Shown here: piece after piece, positions 13,297 through 25,660 of the stretch
Numbering within the stretch: position 1 is the first letter of the stretch
How the letters are laid out: every line of letters starts with the position of its first letter
NCBI GenBank assembly: GCA_025506515.1
Contig: JACCIX010000895.1
Coordinates: forward strand, 137,501 to 201,500
From: Flaveria trinervia
Taxonomy: Eukaryota; Streptophyta; Magnoliopsida; Asterales; Asteraceae
Length of the DNA stretch: 64,000 nucleotides
Direction of reading: 5' to 3'
The notes under the pieces: model-generated
What the model saw: the letters and a program-made list of their open reading frames with translations, nothing else
Databases searched by the model: none
Told to the model about the DNA's origin: nothing
Translations under genes and position numbers: made by a program

Positions 13297-13298
<2 letters not shown>
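10740..13298. mobile_element. 2.56-kb non-coding TIR element (family M2) in (TA)n
   Basis: Left end GGGTGTAGTTCTTTTAAGAA and the inverted right end share AAGAACCC- and AGAACCCATTAAC-type words, giving terminal inverted repeats of about 50-60 bases with mismatches. (TA)n flanks both ends. The interior from 11130 to 12370 is packed with variants of ACTAATGTAAC in both orientations. The right third (12600-12920) is G-rich with GGTGGTG words. No ORF has a recognisable domain. It is probably a large non-autonomous element with the same target preference as M1; a composite of several insertions is an alternative. Confidence 0.6.

Positions 13299-13369
<71 letters not shown>
13299..13369. repeat. 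(TA)n tract
   Basis: Nearly pure TA repeat separating the M2 element from M1 copy B. Confidence 0.95.
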
Positions 13370-13372
<3 letters not shown>

Positions 13373-13899
13373 GAGTGTTCAAATGAGAACCATCTTTTTT
13401 GTGAGAACTCTAGAAACCAATCTCAACCACTTATTTTTTATCACATGCAAATCACATGCTATTTCCCCCTTTTTTTAAACGTTCGTAACTTTTTTTCACG
13501 ACATCATTTTTTCAAAAAAAATTCACCATAAAATTCAGCAGTTTTCTATTTTTCCAATGCCTACCATATTGATATACTTAATCATACATCCGTTGTTTAC
13601 ATTGTGTAAATCTCGTTTTACACATGTGTAGTACTGGATTTACACATGTGTAAATCCGATACTACACATGTGTAAAACGAATTTTGTTAAAAAAACGAGA
13701 AATTTTTTACAATTTTTTTATATTTTTTTATGAAAGAGGGAAAGTTGGGGAACATTTTTATTTTTTATTTTTCATATTATGTTAATTTTTTATTTATAAA
13801 TTTTTTAATATGTTTTTGTTATTGTCATTGAGAACTAGTGGTTGAGATTAGTTCCTATAGTTATCACAAAAAAAACTAGTTCTCATTTGATCCCTCCTC
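13370..13899 (+). mobile_element. TIR element family M1, copy B (about 530 bp)
   Basis: Same orientation as copy A and collinear with it throughout, including the ACACATGTGTAAAT palindromes at 13610-13675. It begins GGGGAGTGTTCAAATGAG and ends TTTGATCCCTCCTC before (TA)n. No ORF. Confidence 0.85.
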
Positions 13900-13912
13900 T
13901 ATATATATATAT

Positions 13913-14106
13913 GAGCTCCGCTAAAAAGATCATATATCCTAAAAAGTGTAGGAAGAGTTTTAGTGATGACACATGTCATTAAGGTAGTTTTTGTTTAAAG
14001 GACAAATGCACATCAAATACATCTTAACCATACACATTGTTAATCTAACGATTGAAAATGTTTCCTAGTCTTTTTAGACACACCATCCTTTTTAAAATAA
14101 CTCTCC
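13913..14106. mobile_element. Short TIR element (family M3, about 190 bp)
   Basis: Between two (TA)n tracts. The left side has CCTAAAAAGTGTAGGAAGAG; the right side read in reverse has CTAAAAAGACTAGGAAAC at the same distance, indicating degenerate terminal inverted repeats. Non-coding MITE-like unit. Confidence 0.55.
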
Positions 14107-14254
14107 TATATATATATATGTATGTATATGTATATATATATATATATGTATATATATATGTATATGTATATATATATATGTATGTATATATATATATGTA
14201 TATGTATATATATTGTATGTATATATATATGTATATGTGTATATATATATATAT
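14107..14254. repeat. TA/ATGTAT microsatellite
   Basis: TA repeat with TATG interruptions, open in several frames. It separates the short element at 13913 from the one at 14255. Confidence 0.95.
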
Positions 14255-14635
14255 GAGAGAGATCAAATGAAAACAATGTTTATAAATGAAAACCATCACT
14301 TCCCAATCACATAATTTATAATTTGTGATTTGACATTTTTATTGTTTAAAGTATATTTAAGTAAAATCCAACTTTATTTTTTGAATTCATTATATATCAT
14401 TAGTTTAAACTCCAAGAAATGATAATGATGATGAACGACTTACGTATAGGTCACTTGTATGAGTTATATGTACGTAACTTTTAGTTGTGCACTTGTTGAC
14501 ACGTACGTACATATACATAACCCCTACATATACGTAACTATTAGTTGTATACTTTGTAACATGTACTTACACATATATAACCCTTGGTTTTTTATGGTTT
14601 TCATTCATAACATGGTTTTTAATGGAACCTTCGCC
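14255..14635. mobile_element. TIR element (family M4, about 380 bp)
   Basis: Left end GAGAGAGATCAAATGAAAAC and inverted right end share TGTT(T)AT(G)AATGAAAACCAT, a terminal inverted repeat of roughly 40 bases. TA tracts flank both sides. The interior carries ACATATACGTAAC words also found at 4395-5345, and the right end matches the layout of the terminus at 5774. No coding. Confidence 0.65.
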
Positions 14636-14642
14636 TATATAT

Positions 14643-14691
<49 letters not shown>

Positions 14692-14695
14692 TATA

Positions 14696-15250
14696 GAAGA
14701 TGGATCAAATGAAAACTAGCTTTTTTTGTGAGAACTCTAGGAACCAATTTCAACCACTAGTTTTTAATGGCAAAATTGTAATTAACAAAAACATATTTTA
14801 AAAATTTATAAATTAAAAAATAATATAAAAATAAAAACACAAAAATGTTCCCCAACTTTCCATCTTTCATAAAAAAAATATAAAAAATTTATAAAAAATA
14901 AAAAAAATTCTTGTTTTTTAACGAAATTCGTTTTACACATGTGTAATATCGGATTTACACATGTGTAAATTCAATACTACACATGTGTATAAGTAGATTT
15001 ACACATATGTAAACAACGGATGTACGCTTTTTTTTAGAAAAGTATATCAATATGGTAGACGTTGGAAAGATAAAAAATACTGAATTTTATGGTGAATTTT
15101 TTTTAAAAAAATGATGTCGTGAAAAAAAGTTACGAACGTTTAAAAAAAGAAGGGGAAATGGCATGTGATTTGCATGTGATAAAAAATAAGTGGCTGAGAT
15201 TGGTTTTTAGAGTTCTCACAAAAAAAGATGGTTCTCATTTGAACCATCCC

Positions 15251-15251
<1 letters not shown>
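14696..15251 (-). mobile_element. TIR element family M1, copy C (about 556 bp, inverted)
   Basis: Reverse-complement copy of the elements at 10075 and 13370: GATGGATCAAATGAAAAC at left, TTCTCATTTGAACCATCCCC at right, with the ACACATGTGTAAAT block at about 14935-15010. Left flank is (TA)n; right flank is a CT run followed by (TA)n. Confidence 0.85.
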
Positions 15252-15287
<36 letters not shown>

Positions 15288-15315
15288 GATAGATAGATAG
15301 ATATAAAGATATATA
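15252..15315. repeat. (CT)n/(TA)n/(GATA)n microsatellite
   Basis: Successive short CT, TA and GATA runs between M1 copy C and the next terminus. Confidence 0.9.
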
Positions 15316-16504
15316 GAGGGGCATTCAAACGAAAACTATTTTTTGGAGCCATAGATCATAGTGATCAAAGGTTGTGATTTAAAGGGGCATATTAGTATTG
15401 TATACCTTTTAAAACTAGTAGAGAAATGCAAGACAGGGGTAAAATTGATATATCACACCTGATTTGAGAAACCACACCCTAACAACGCTCCTCCTGGATC
15501 AATATGGTTTGCATCAACTGAATCCCCAAAATGCTCCTTTCATTTGAAGATCACAACATAATCGTCTCATCAATCATCGATCAAATTGATGACCAAAGTT
15601 TGCAGAACTCTCATCTCCCATAATCATCATTCTGTCAACCAAAGTCACCCAACATTGTGTCGATTTCGTTGAACAATAGAAGACCAACGAACACTACATT
15701 CATCTTTTCCAAGACAAAGATCTGATAATCCAATAGGTTTGTCATATTTATTTGATCTGAAATATTTACTCTCAAGCTTTTCATGAAACTTAGGGCTTAA
15801 AACTTAAATTTCTCTTTTATTGGTGTTTTTATGTTAATAATGTTAGGTCTGAGATAATAAATTTAAATCTTCATGAAAACATGGTTGTTTATTAGTTGAT
15901 GGTTGTTGTTTCTGCTATAAATTCTTCAATTTATGGTGTTAAATATATAGAGAGTGGTATTGTTGGCTTGTATATGGCAACATTTTCTTTTTTCTGATTT
16001 TGAAACCGCCTCTTTAAATATGAACCTTAACTTTTTGTCATTCTACATGTTGTAGAGAATCATGATACGAGTATATTCATACTAGTAATTAATGCAACAT
16101 AGGTTAATAACGATCATCTCTTTTTAAATTATATTATGTAGTTTTAACAAAAAAAGTGATTTTTAAGACTAAACATAGGTCACATCAACAAAACCACTTT
16201 ACAATCATAAAATGTTCGTTTATTTTATATCTTTTGTCACATTCAACGTGTGTGTTTGTTGTTTGCTTCCATTGCATGCCAACAATGGGAAGGATTTAAG
16301 GAACGATTTAGCATCAACTAAGATACAAAACAAGACCATCCATGGGGCAAGGAACTATAAGATGCAACCATAAACAACAGTCCTGCTGTGAAGATTGTAC
16401 TTTATGCATGGTTGTAGTTTTTTTACACTGAATATCATGTATAGAACATATCTTGACTGAATGTAAAAAATCAAGAAGCAATTTTCTGGCTTTCAATGCA
16501 TGTT
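15316..16504. other. Left end of a further TIR-like element, then unannotated sequence
   Basis: GAGGGGCATTCAAACGAAAAC at 15316, directly after a TA tract, resembles the M1/M4 ends, but I find no partner terminus. From about 15460 to 16504 the sequence is ordinary AT-rich DNA; the last few hundred bases would include the 3' UTR of the minus-strand gene that ends at 16505. Confidence 0.45.
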
Positions 16505-19500
16505 TTACAATTGCATGACTTTGGCAGTAAAACAATCTTTCAAGAAACTTTGAATTAGAGATCGGTATGTATCTGGGAATGTTCTATAGTGATCTACATG
16601 CGGGGTCGACTTAAAGTTAAATGTCGTTACTTGTCTTCCACGTTTCGTCTGGTGTTCTGCAAATGATTCTATTTTTTGAAATGGAATAACCTTATCAGCT
16701 GTACTGTAGAGGTAGATCTGAGGACAAGGCTGATTTTCTGAGAGAGTGGTGGTTACTTTTGTCAATCTCCTGCGACATAGAACATGAAATAGTATTAATA
16801 TAACTACATTTGATTCTATAAAGTTGCAATAAGTGTTGCAAGCTTTATGGAATGAGTAGATTGTTCTATGCAGTGTAAACAGTATGCACGAAAAGGTCAT
16901 GTGAACGGTATGCGTGAACAATAACTTCTTTCTTTCAATCGATCCAGAACCAACCACCCTGATACAAATTTGATAAGAACCAAATTGGAATTTTATCAAC
17001 AAAACACGAAAACAAATGAAATGGGAGACAGTTCCTACTATTCAAGATGTAGCCTGTAGGCTCTCCCAAAAGTCCAAAGACTTGATATTTCTTTGTCCCC
17101 TAGTCTCTTCTATTTATAATTATTCCCTAGCTTGTTTAGCTAGAAAACTAATTAAAGGATATCAACTCCCAGAAGTTAACTGACAATTACCCCCTTGTTA
17201 TTAATCTTTGTAGTCAAAACTCAAAAGCACTCAAGGGCATGCCTAATCAGTCAAGCGAGGTGAGGCCACTGCACCTCAAGTAGACGCAGGGTGTGGTTTT
17301 ACTAAAGGCACGACCGACGCGTGCGCCTTTAATCAGGGGGAGACGGGAGTTTCATTCATTGTAAGCTATAATCATTGGACTTCAAGTATTTGATGCTAAA
17401 GACCATAAGCAGCGCCAGCAGCCTACCCATCTTGCTGACAGTTACCCCTCTATCAGTCATCATTTGGTCTCTCACTTCCTCTTGCCAACATGTACTTCAT
17501 AGTTTTGGATGAAATGCATGAATTGAGTGGACTATTCTAACATTCTTACCTCACATTTGATCTTTTCTCTTTAACTTAATCTTCCCATGTGAAAATTTGA
17601 AGATTAATTAGAAAGCACATGACTTTGCAACCCTACAATGAATGTTATTAATTTATCAAGAATTCTTTTGCTAATTCTAGTAAGTTTTCTTGTTATATTT
17701 GTGGAATGGTTTAATTTTTATATTTTCTATATATATCATATATATTTGTGTTTTTCCTATTATTGTGCTTTTTTCTGTCTTGGGCGTGCGTTTCTTTTGC
17801 ACTTTTGCATAGTGACAAGCGAGTCCTTTGCAGCTTGCACCTTTTGTGTGCCTTGCCAATTTTACTACTATGTTAACCATATAATTAAAACAAAACTTAA
17901 CCCCTTATTAATTCTGGTAATTACCCGGACACACTAAATATTAATAAAACAATGTTTCAACTTACACAAACACACCTCTTTTTGGCCTGAGAAAGAAAAA
18001 GTCAAATGGAACAAATAAACCCAATTTTATTTTTAATGCAAAAACCTTGTAAATCATATTATTTAGAAAACTAGTTTTTGTGGAAATACCAAATTAATAT
18101 ATCTTTTACAATCATAACTGACATTTGACACACTAAATATTTTAAAACAATATTTCAAGTCACGCAAAACACTTGTTTCCAGCCTGAACCTGTTTTAAGC
18201 CGTTACATAACCTGCCCATGCAGCCCAAGCGCCCATTTTGCTAACTCTATAGTCTTGAGGGAGAGAATAGATTGCTCTATGTTTAGAAACTACAAAAACA
18301 TGTACTTACTTCTTTATATCTGGGAGTTCAAGAAGATACGAGAAGACCTTCTCAAATAATGTCAAAAGTAAGACCTCAATGAACAAAGGCTCCTTCCCAT
18401 CAACATTCACATTTGTTGCTCCATTTTGTACTTCCCCAGCCTCAGATGAAGAATTAACAGCAGAGCTTTGCTTTTTAAGCATTGCTGTAGTGAATCCAGC
18501 AGCCCATACCTGCAAAAAGAAACAAACCATACAGAATTAACCAACCTTTATTTTCCTTAATAAAACCAAGAATTACATTATGATTTAGCTCCAAAGTCTC
18601 TACAAAGATTTTGAAGATTAATAAGCTAATAACTAATATATACAATGATTATGTGGTAAGCTTCATTACCTGCAAATGTGTCACAGATATCGTGATTCAT
18701 TATTCACCATTAGCATGCATTACATAAATTTATCAGTCTCATATTTAATGCAAAGTATAAGCTTGTCTGTTGATTTACATGAATCTTAGTTAAAAAAAAG
18801 CATGAGACACTCGAAAGTGTTTAGGTCCCAAAAGCCAAGGCACGAGCCTCACGAACGTAAGGCATTACTCTATAATATACAATCATATAGCTTTATGTAC
18901 AACCAAAAGCAACATCTCTTCATCTCTTTTACCCTCTTTATCAAGTAAACAATTCATAATCACTACAACTTAGTATAGCATGCATAACATTTTGCAAATT
19001 AAACCAATTTCAACAATCAAAATCAAACAACAAAACAAGATAAAACTTAGGATCAAGCTCAGGATCCCCTCCTGAATCACAAACACACCCTTTAATCCTC
19101 TCAAGCAGCTCCTCTCTCCCCTGCAATAAGTTCAAAATAGAACCATAGCTGCAACCACAAGTTATCAGTAATCAAACCATAAAGTTGAATCAAAACTGTC
19201 ACAAAATCCAATGAATCAACCTACGCAAGCCAACCAGTATTACTGAAAGTATGAAAGATCAAGAACCGTTCTCTCCCATCATTCTCCTTCTTCTCCAACC
19301 ACAACACAAGTTCACTAGTCAAATCAGCAATCCTCGCCTCCAATCTCCTCCCCAAATCAAACCCTAGAACATCGTTAACAGAAGCAGCAAACGTAACTGC
19401 ATTCATACCAAACATGTTATACATCTCAGCATACCTCCTCAAGTGCTTCTGTTTAGACCTAACCACCCTAACACCACCACCGTCACTACCGGTCGCTTAT

Positions 19501-19863
19501 CTTCAACAACAAACCCTAAGTCTCCATTATTCACCCGTCGAGAGCAAACTTCCATTCAAACGACTTATCGTTGTGTCCCGATAGAATTCGAGCAAAACGA
19601 TTGATGGATATCGGAGTGTTGACACTGGAGTGTGATGATGACGATGATGGAGTGAAGATAGTGGGGTTTGAATTGGGGAAATTGGTTCGAGGGGGGGAAT
19701 TAGGGTTTGAGAATGAAATGATGGTGAGTGGGGTGTGGTGACGAACATGTAGGTGCGATTGATGTGTGGTGAGATTGAAGGGGTGGTGTTTGGAGTGAAG
19801 GAATGTAGTGAGGAAGTGACGATTGGTGGATTTCATGAGTGATCTGCTGATTGAAGCTTCCAT
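16505..19863 (-). pseudogene. TMEM53/DUF829-like alpha/beta hydrolase gene with three apparent 1-base losses
   Basis: Minus-strand exons: 19863-19225, 19148 to about 19049, 18509-18310 and 16769-16505. The protein resembles plant DUF829 (TMEM53) proteins: KHLRRYAEMY, GFDLGRRLE and FHTFSNTGW (probable nucleophile Ser) in exon 1, GREELLERIKGC in exon 2, VWAAGFTTA in exon 3, and YLYSTADKVIPF and PHVDHYRTFPD (acid and His candidates) in exon 4. The reading frame fails twice in exon 1 (near 19531-19538 and near 19455). At the end of exon 2 (about 19047) the GT donor and the frame cannot both be kept. Each break fits loss of one G, so the gene may be a recent pseudogene or an intact gene with consensus errors. 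The serine-rich N-terminus could be an organelle-targeting peptide. Catalytic function of the family is not established. Confidence 0.75.
16999..18309 (-). other. Large third-intron region of the DUF829-like gene
   Basis: The intron between exons 3 and 4 (18309 to 16770) carries no recognisable coding sequence. A GC-richer patch at 17240-17345 with GAGGTGAGGC-type words could be a transposon scrap, but no ends are visible. Confidence 0.4.
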
Positions 19864-21364
19864 GGCGGAAATTGGGATTTAGGGTTAGGATGAATTGGGG
19901 TTGAAGATGATTGTAAAGAGCGCAATGGTGATGATGGATTAACGATGGAGGCCGGAGATGTTGGTTGTAGTCATCAAGATTTTCTAATGTTACAACATGA
20001 AGATCATGTAATAAGTCAAACCCAGGAGTGTTTGGTAATGTTTATTTTTATCAATTTTTAATTTTTTAATTTTTAAAAAGTTAAAAAGTTATTTTATAAT
20101 GTTTGACAATATGATTATTGTAAATGAATAAGTTAATAAATCACTTCATACCAACTTATTAACTTATTGAAAAAATTAATAAATTAATAAGTTACTTTTC
20201 AAATGAAATCCCAAACATGCACCATTTATATATATTCTTCGGATGGTAATAGGTTCGAAACTAAAATATATGAGTTTGTTTTTAAGGTGAGTTTAAGATT
20301 GTATTTTAGGTAATGAACATTTCAATGGGTAATTCTAACCATAAGATAGTAAACAAGTACACATGAACAATTAGTAATGAGTAATGGATATTTAGTAGAG
20401 ACGAACATAAGAACAAGAATGAGACATAGTTTTATAATTAGAGATTCCTAAAACCATACCATATTGGACCGGCCATTAGCATTGAAATGTATACTCTGTA
20501 GTGTCTTCCATTAATGGAATTTGATTCCTTACAAGGTTTGCCATTGAAGCAAAGATGAATAACTAGACGAATAAAAAATAAAAAATTAAATGCATATAAA
20601 CAAGCAATTGTGTTTTCTTTCTAATGATTGATTTGTATGACTTGAATCCTATCATGACCATTGTTTTTATCGATTACCATTAGCAAATTATTACTGATTT
20701 ATCAACATTGTAATTCAATAAACTTTTCATTATTCACGCAGATGTGATGCATTTTTAATAAAACATCTATAAGACATAAAAATTTTACACTAACTAAATA
20801 ACCCGAAGGACTTTGCTTTCGTTTTACTTATAATTATGCAAAAAAATCATGCTAACAACGCATCATGATAATTAAATTTCAAGCATTATCAATATCCATC
20901 AAAAGTATTTCCAATGAAACATCTAAAAGACAATGATGATTTCTTTTTACATTGATCGTACAATGCAACCCTCCATAAAGAGTCAATCATATTTGTCATG
21001 TACATTTTTTAACGGCTAAGGTAAAAAGTGTTTAACCTTCAAACATCATTGAAAAGTACATTGGATCCATAAAAATAAACACTTATATCACTCCACTTGT
21101 CGCTTCATGGATATGTGCTAGCATTTAGGCTACAGCTTGCTTTTTGTCTTAAGAGAATACGTGACAGGCTCTTATTGGTCAAAGTTTCATTGGAGGTAAA
21201 GAACTAATCTTTAGCCTTATATCTAGTTGTTGCCTCAAAAGAGTAAGTCGTATGAGATTGAAAGTAAGAGGTTGCCCATTAGGCTAAAGGCTATAACCCT
21301 GGGTATAACCTTGTTAGGCTACAAGTCTATAAACTAAAGGCTAGCATGCGTTGTTTAAATTAGA
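19864..21364. other. Intergenic AT-rich sequence
   Basis: No supported gene; the first part contains the putative promoter of the minus-strand DUF829-like gene. A possible small MITE lies at about 21117-21352: GCTAGCATTTAGGCTAC at left against GCTAGCCTTTAG in the reverse orientation at right, with GGCTA words between. The support for it is weak. Confidence 0.4.
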
Positions 21365-21772
21365 GATATTCAAAGTCGAATATCCAAATATTTTGAATAG
21401 TGAAAATCATTATCGGAATTCATATTCGAAATTTCGGATACAGATTCGGATAGTGATTTGGATATCCGAAATTTATAATTTATTTTGTTTATTTTTTAGT
21501 TTTTTATACAATAATTAGGCATGGAATATTATAATATAAAAAATCAACTCATATCATAAAAGTCAATACACTAAAAAAATCTCAATCTAAAGTAAAAATA
21601 TATATAAAATTCAAAAAGAAAAAAAATATCTTTTAGTTTTCGGATAATCGGATATCCAAATATCCGAAACTTTTGAAAATCACTATCCGTATCCGAATCC
21701 GAATTTTTGAATATCCGAAAATTCGGATATTTCGGATTTTCGGATTCGAATATTTTTGAACACAAATGACTC
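21365..21772. mobile_element. Fold-back repeat rich in TTCGGATAT words
   Basis: Both flanks are made of TTCGGATAT / ATATCCGAA words. The left flank (21370-21470) and right flank (21640-21765) are inverted with respect to each other, sharing for example ATTCGGATAGTGATTT with the reverse of the right side. The centre (21475-21640) is AT-rich. Fold-back or hAT-like subterminal structure; no coding. Confidence 0.6.
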
Positions 21773-22022
21773 GTGATATAATATAAGATTAAGGGGCTGT
21801 TTGATTGCGCTGACTGAGTAAGATTTGACTGAGTAAGAAGCTGACCCAGTAAGAGGTTCTGATTGAGTCTGCATCTGACTAAAACTTGGCTGTTTGATTT
21901 AGTAGCTGACTGACTCCGCTGAATGATAAAAATAACATTATTGCCCCGTTGTTTAATCGAGTTTGAATTTAACTGGTGTTGTGTAATTAATAAAAATAGC
22001 CAAATTATAATAATTCAAAATG

Positions 22023-23370
22023 TTATACAAAATACAAGTTAACATAAATCAAACATAATCCAAAAAAACACAGAATTTCAAACAGTTGATTAGCAATTTG
22101 GTCACGCAAAGTAGCCATATATTCAACCCCTTCTAAACCCCACTCAATGCCTTGTGTGTTTTGACCTTCACTTCCTCCACCTTCACCATTAGGGGTAACC
22201 ATAGTGTTATCTTCAAAGTTTGTAAATAATTCATCTTGAATGTTGTATTTTTTTATAAAATTATGCACTGCAAAACAAGCAATAACTACGTCTCTTTGCA
22301 CTGGAAAAGGATAAGGAGCCATTTGCTTTAGGATTAGGAATCTTGCCTTCAATACACCATAAGCACGCCCAATAACATTTCTAAGGAAAGCATGAGCATG
22401 ATTAAATCTTTCTTCCTTAGTTACCGGTCTTTGTCATCGAAAATCGGCTAACCAATACCTAGTGTTGCGGTATGGAGTCATAAATCCACGAGTGTTGGTA
22501 TATGCAACGTCGCAAAGGTAATATTTATCTGTAAATGACAGTGTGACAACTATTATATGAAGAATACAAATAATATATATAATAATAAAATATATAATTT
22601 TATTATAAACCTGGTGGAGGGAATCGAAATCCAGATGTCGGATTAAATGCAACTTCTTTCAAAACCCGTGAATCATGTGCTACGCCTTCCCATCCAGCCC
22701 ATACAAATGTGAATATCATATCAAAATCACATATTCCTAACACATTTTGATAACGTTCACCTTTACCTCTTCCCCTAAAACAAGTTTGTTGAGTAGTGGG
22801 CACAACTGCATGTACAAGAGTTCCATCTAAAGCACCTATTGCTCCAGGAAATATTCCTTTTAGCCTTTGAAGTCGTTCCGAGATATTTGTTGTTTCATTT
22901 GAAGATGTTGAGGCTATAATTTCTTTAGCAAAACACATCATTGCACCTAGAACCTCGTGAAAACATTTATGAACCGTTTGATTGGAGTGTTGAAATCGTC
23001 GTTTAACTACTCGGAACCGTTCATTATGCCCTATAATATGTAAGAACATAGCTATTTTCTCTTCAATGCTTATCGTCCTACTAGCTCGCAACCAATTTCG
23101 TTGTGTAAAATGATTACATAATAGTACAAAAGCCTCGCGTGAAAGTCTCATCATTTCTTGACATTGTGTAGAAGATCCAAGTAGTAATTCATGTGTGTAT
23201 GCATGCCCTGTTAAAGCAGAATCATTATCTCTTATTCTTTCAATTCTACCATCTCGTTTCCTTTTACGGGCCAACTTCAACCAATACCATGAAAGTATAA
23301 AAAAAAATTTCACCATCCGTATACATATTTGTCCTGTTAATACAAAATTCATACAACTTTCAAATGTCAT
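22023..23370 (-). pseudogene. PIF/Harbinger (HARBI1-like) transposase, in-frame stop
   Basis: Exon 1 (23370-22611) includes MRLSREAFVLLCNHF, the first catalytic Asp in GALDGTLVHAVV, and GWEGVAHDSRVL, typical of the DDE_4 fold. An 82-base GT..AG intron (22610-22529) follows FRFPPP. Exon 2 resumes with KYYLCDVAYTNTRGF, giving the second catalytic Asp, and later has RAYGVLKARFLIL. A TGA at 22434-22436, just after RYWLADFR, interrupts exon 2; it fits a single substitution. The C-terminus may be altered as well. Role: cutting and joining element ends with the partner Myb-like protein. Confidence 0.85.
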
Positions 23371-23523
23371 AGAAAGGTCATGCTAATACAAATGTCATAG
23401 AAAGTTCATGCTAATACAAATATCATAGAAAGTTCATGCTAATACAAATGTCATAGGATCATACAAAGGCATACAACTGTTAAACAAAAGTCATTCAAAA
23501 GTCATACTAAAGTCATACAAAAG

Positions 23524-24493
23524 TCATACTAAAGTCATACAAAACACATAAGTCAACCGAATAATCCAAACTTTCTCCCAGCATTTCTCACCCCACAACT
23601 CGCAACTCACCGGCTTAAGATGTAACCAAACTTTTCTAATATCAGCACTTTCACCGAATAGCAAAAGAGCTGTGTTATATCTCGGATCTTCTTCCCCCCG
23701 TTCCATTTTTTTCTAGCTTATCCATGCATGCGTCCTTTTCATTGTCAATATTATTTTTTTCCACCAACATCTTTGCAACATTGATAATTTCATTCCCAAC
23801 TTCTCTTAAGTCGTCATTTATTGTTTTCCTACGCACTTCTTTACTAGTTTTAGAACTTGCCTTTCGTTTTGACCGGCCAGAGGATTCTTCACTTACAGGT
23901 GGAAGCTTTGTTTCCATTTGAGTGCACATAACATCATCAAACTCATGATCAAAATATTCTTCAGCTGGATGATGAAGTGTAGAAGATGGCCCCCAACTGT
24001 GAATGCCAGTCGCGGTCACCCCCTCAAACAGTTTGGTACAAAGATCAGGGTAAGGAAGGGGAGCATGTCACAACTTTTCCACAAACTTGTTTAACTGTTT
24101 GAAAATTTTTATAGATATAATCAAGATACTAAACAAACAATAATCTTATTAAAAAATATTTCATATTAAAAAATACCTTTGCCTCCGCTTCCCATTCTTC
24201 ATCACTCATATTGAAAGTGTTGGTTATAGGATCATAAATATTTCGCGTTTTGTTTTTCAGTTTGACCCAAGCCCCATACTTTGACTTTAGGTAGTCATAT
24301 CGATTTTTCATTTGTTTATGATCAACCATAAAATTATGATATTTTTTTAGTTTTCTGCAACAACTTTCCATGAGCTTGCTTTAAGGCTACTACCCTCACG
24401 ACCGTTGTTTGTTATTTCATGTATACATGCTTCGATAAAAGTTTTATCGACACAATCCGACTTCCAATTAACTCTAGCTTTTCTTTCTGTCAT
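23524..24493 (-). pseudogene. Myb/SANT-like DNA-binding protein of the Harbinger element (ORF1)
   Basis: Starts near 24493 with MTERKARVNW, the beginning of a Myb_DNA-bind_3-type domain, and continues through KQMKNRYDYLKSKYGAWVKL and the NMSDEEWEAE segment. Acidic and basic stretches (RSKRKASSKTSK) and an ENP-like C-terminus (PRYNTALLLFGES) follow. The frame shifts near 24357 in an A run, a TGA replaces an expected Arg codon near 24066, and it shifts again near 23708 in another A run. In related elements this protein binds the ends and recruits the transposase; this copy is broken. Confidence 0.75.
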
Positions 24494-24536
24494 GCCTAGA
24501 TCAAGAACTAATTTATTATTTCAAGATAATCACATA

Positions 24537-25660
24537 AGCAATATATACATATACATACACATATACATACCCATATACATACACATCTACATACCCATAT
24601 ACATATACATATATACCCATATACATAACATCTACATACCCATATACATATACATATACATACCCATATACATACACATATACATACCCATATACATACA
24701 CATCTACATACCAATATACATACACATCTACATACCCATATACATACACATATATATACCCATATACATACACATCTACATACCCATATACATATACATC
24801 TACATACCCATATACATACACATATACATACCCATATACATACCATATACATACCCATATACATACCATCTACATACCCATATACATTACATATACATAT
24901 ATATATCTATATACATATACATATACATATACATACCCATATACATACACATCTACATACCCATATACATACCCATATACATACACATCTACATACCCAT
25001 ATACATACACATATACATACCCATATACATACACATCTACATACATATATACATACCCATATACATACCCATATACATATACATATACATACCCATATAC
25101 ATACACATCTACATACCCATATACATACACATCTACATACCCATGTACATATACATATACATACCCATATACATACACATATACATACCCATCTACATAC
25201 ACATCTACATACCCATATACATATACATATACATACCCATATACATACACATCTACATACCCATATACATACATCTACATACCCATATACATACACATAC
25301 ATATACATACCCATATACATACACATCTACATACATATATACATACCCATATACATACCCATATACATATACATATACATACCCATACATACCATCTACA
25401 TACCCATACATACCATCTACATACCCATGTACATATACATATACATACCCATATACATACACATATACATACCCATCTACATACACATCTACATACCTAT
25501 ATACATATACATATACATACCCATATACATATACATATACATACCCATATACATACAAATCTACATACCTATATACATACACATCTATACCCATATACAT
25601 ACACATATACATACCCATATACATACACATCTACATACCCATATACATATACATATCCGA
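24537..25660. repeat. 1.1-kb microsatellite of ATACAT/ACCCAT/ACATCT units
   Basis: Hexamer-based tandem array in which CATATACATACACATCTAC and CATACCCATATACATAC units alternate, suggesting 12-24-bp higher-order units. All long ORFs across it (tyrosine/isoleucine/proline on plus, tyrosine/valine/cysteine on minus) are repeat artefacts. It lies within the Harbinger element upstream of the Myb-like gene. Confidence 0.95.
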
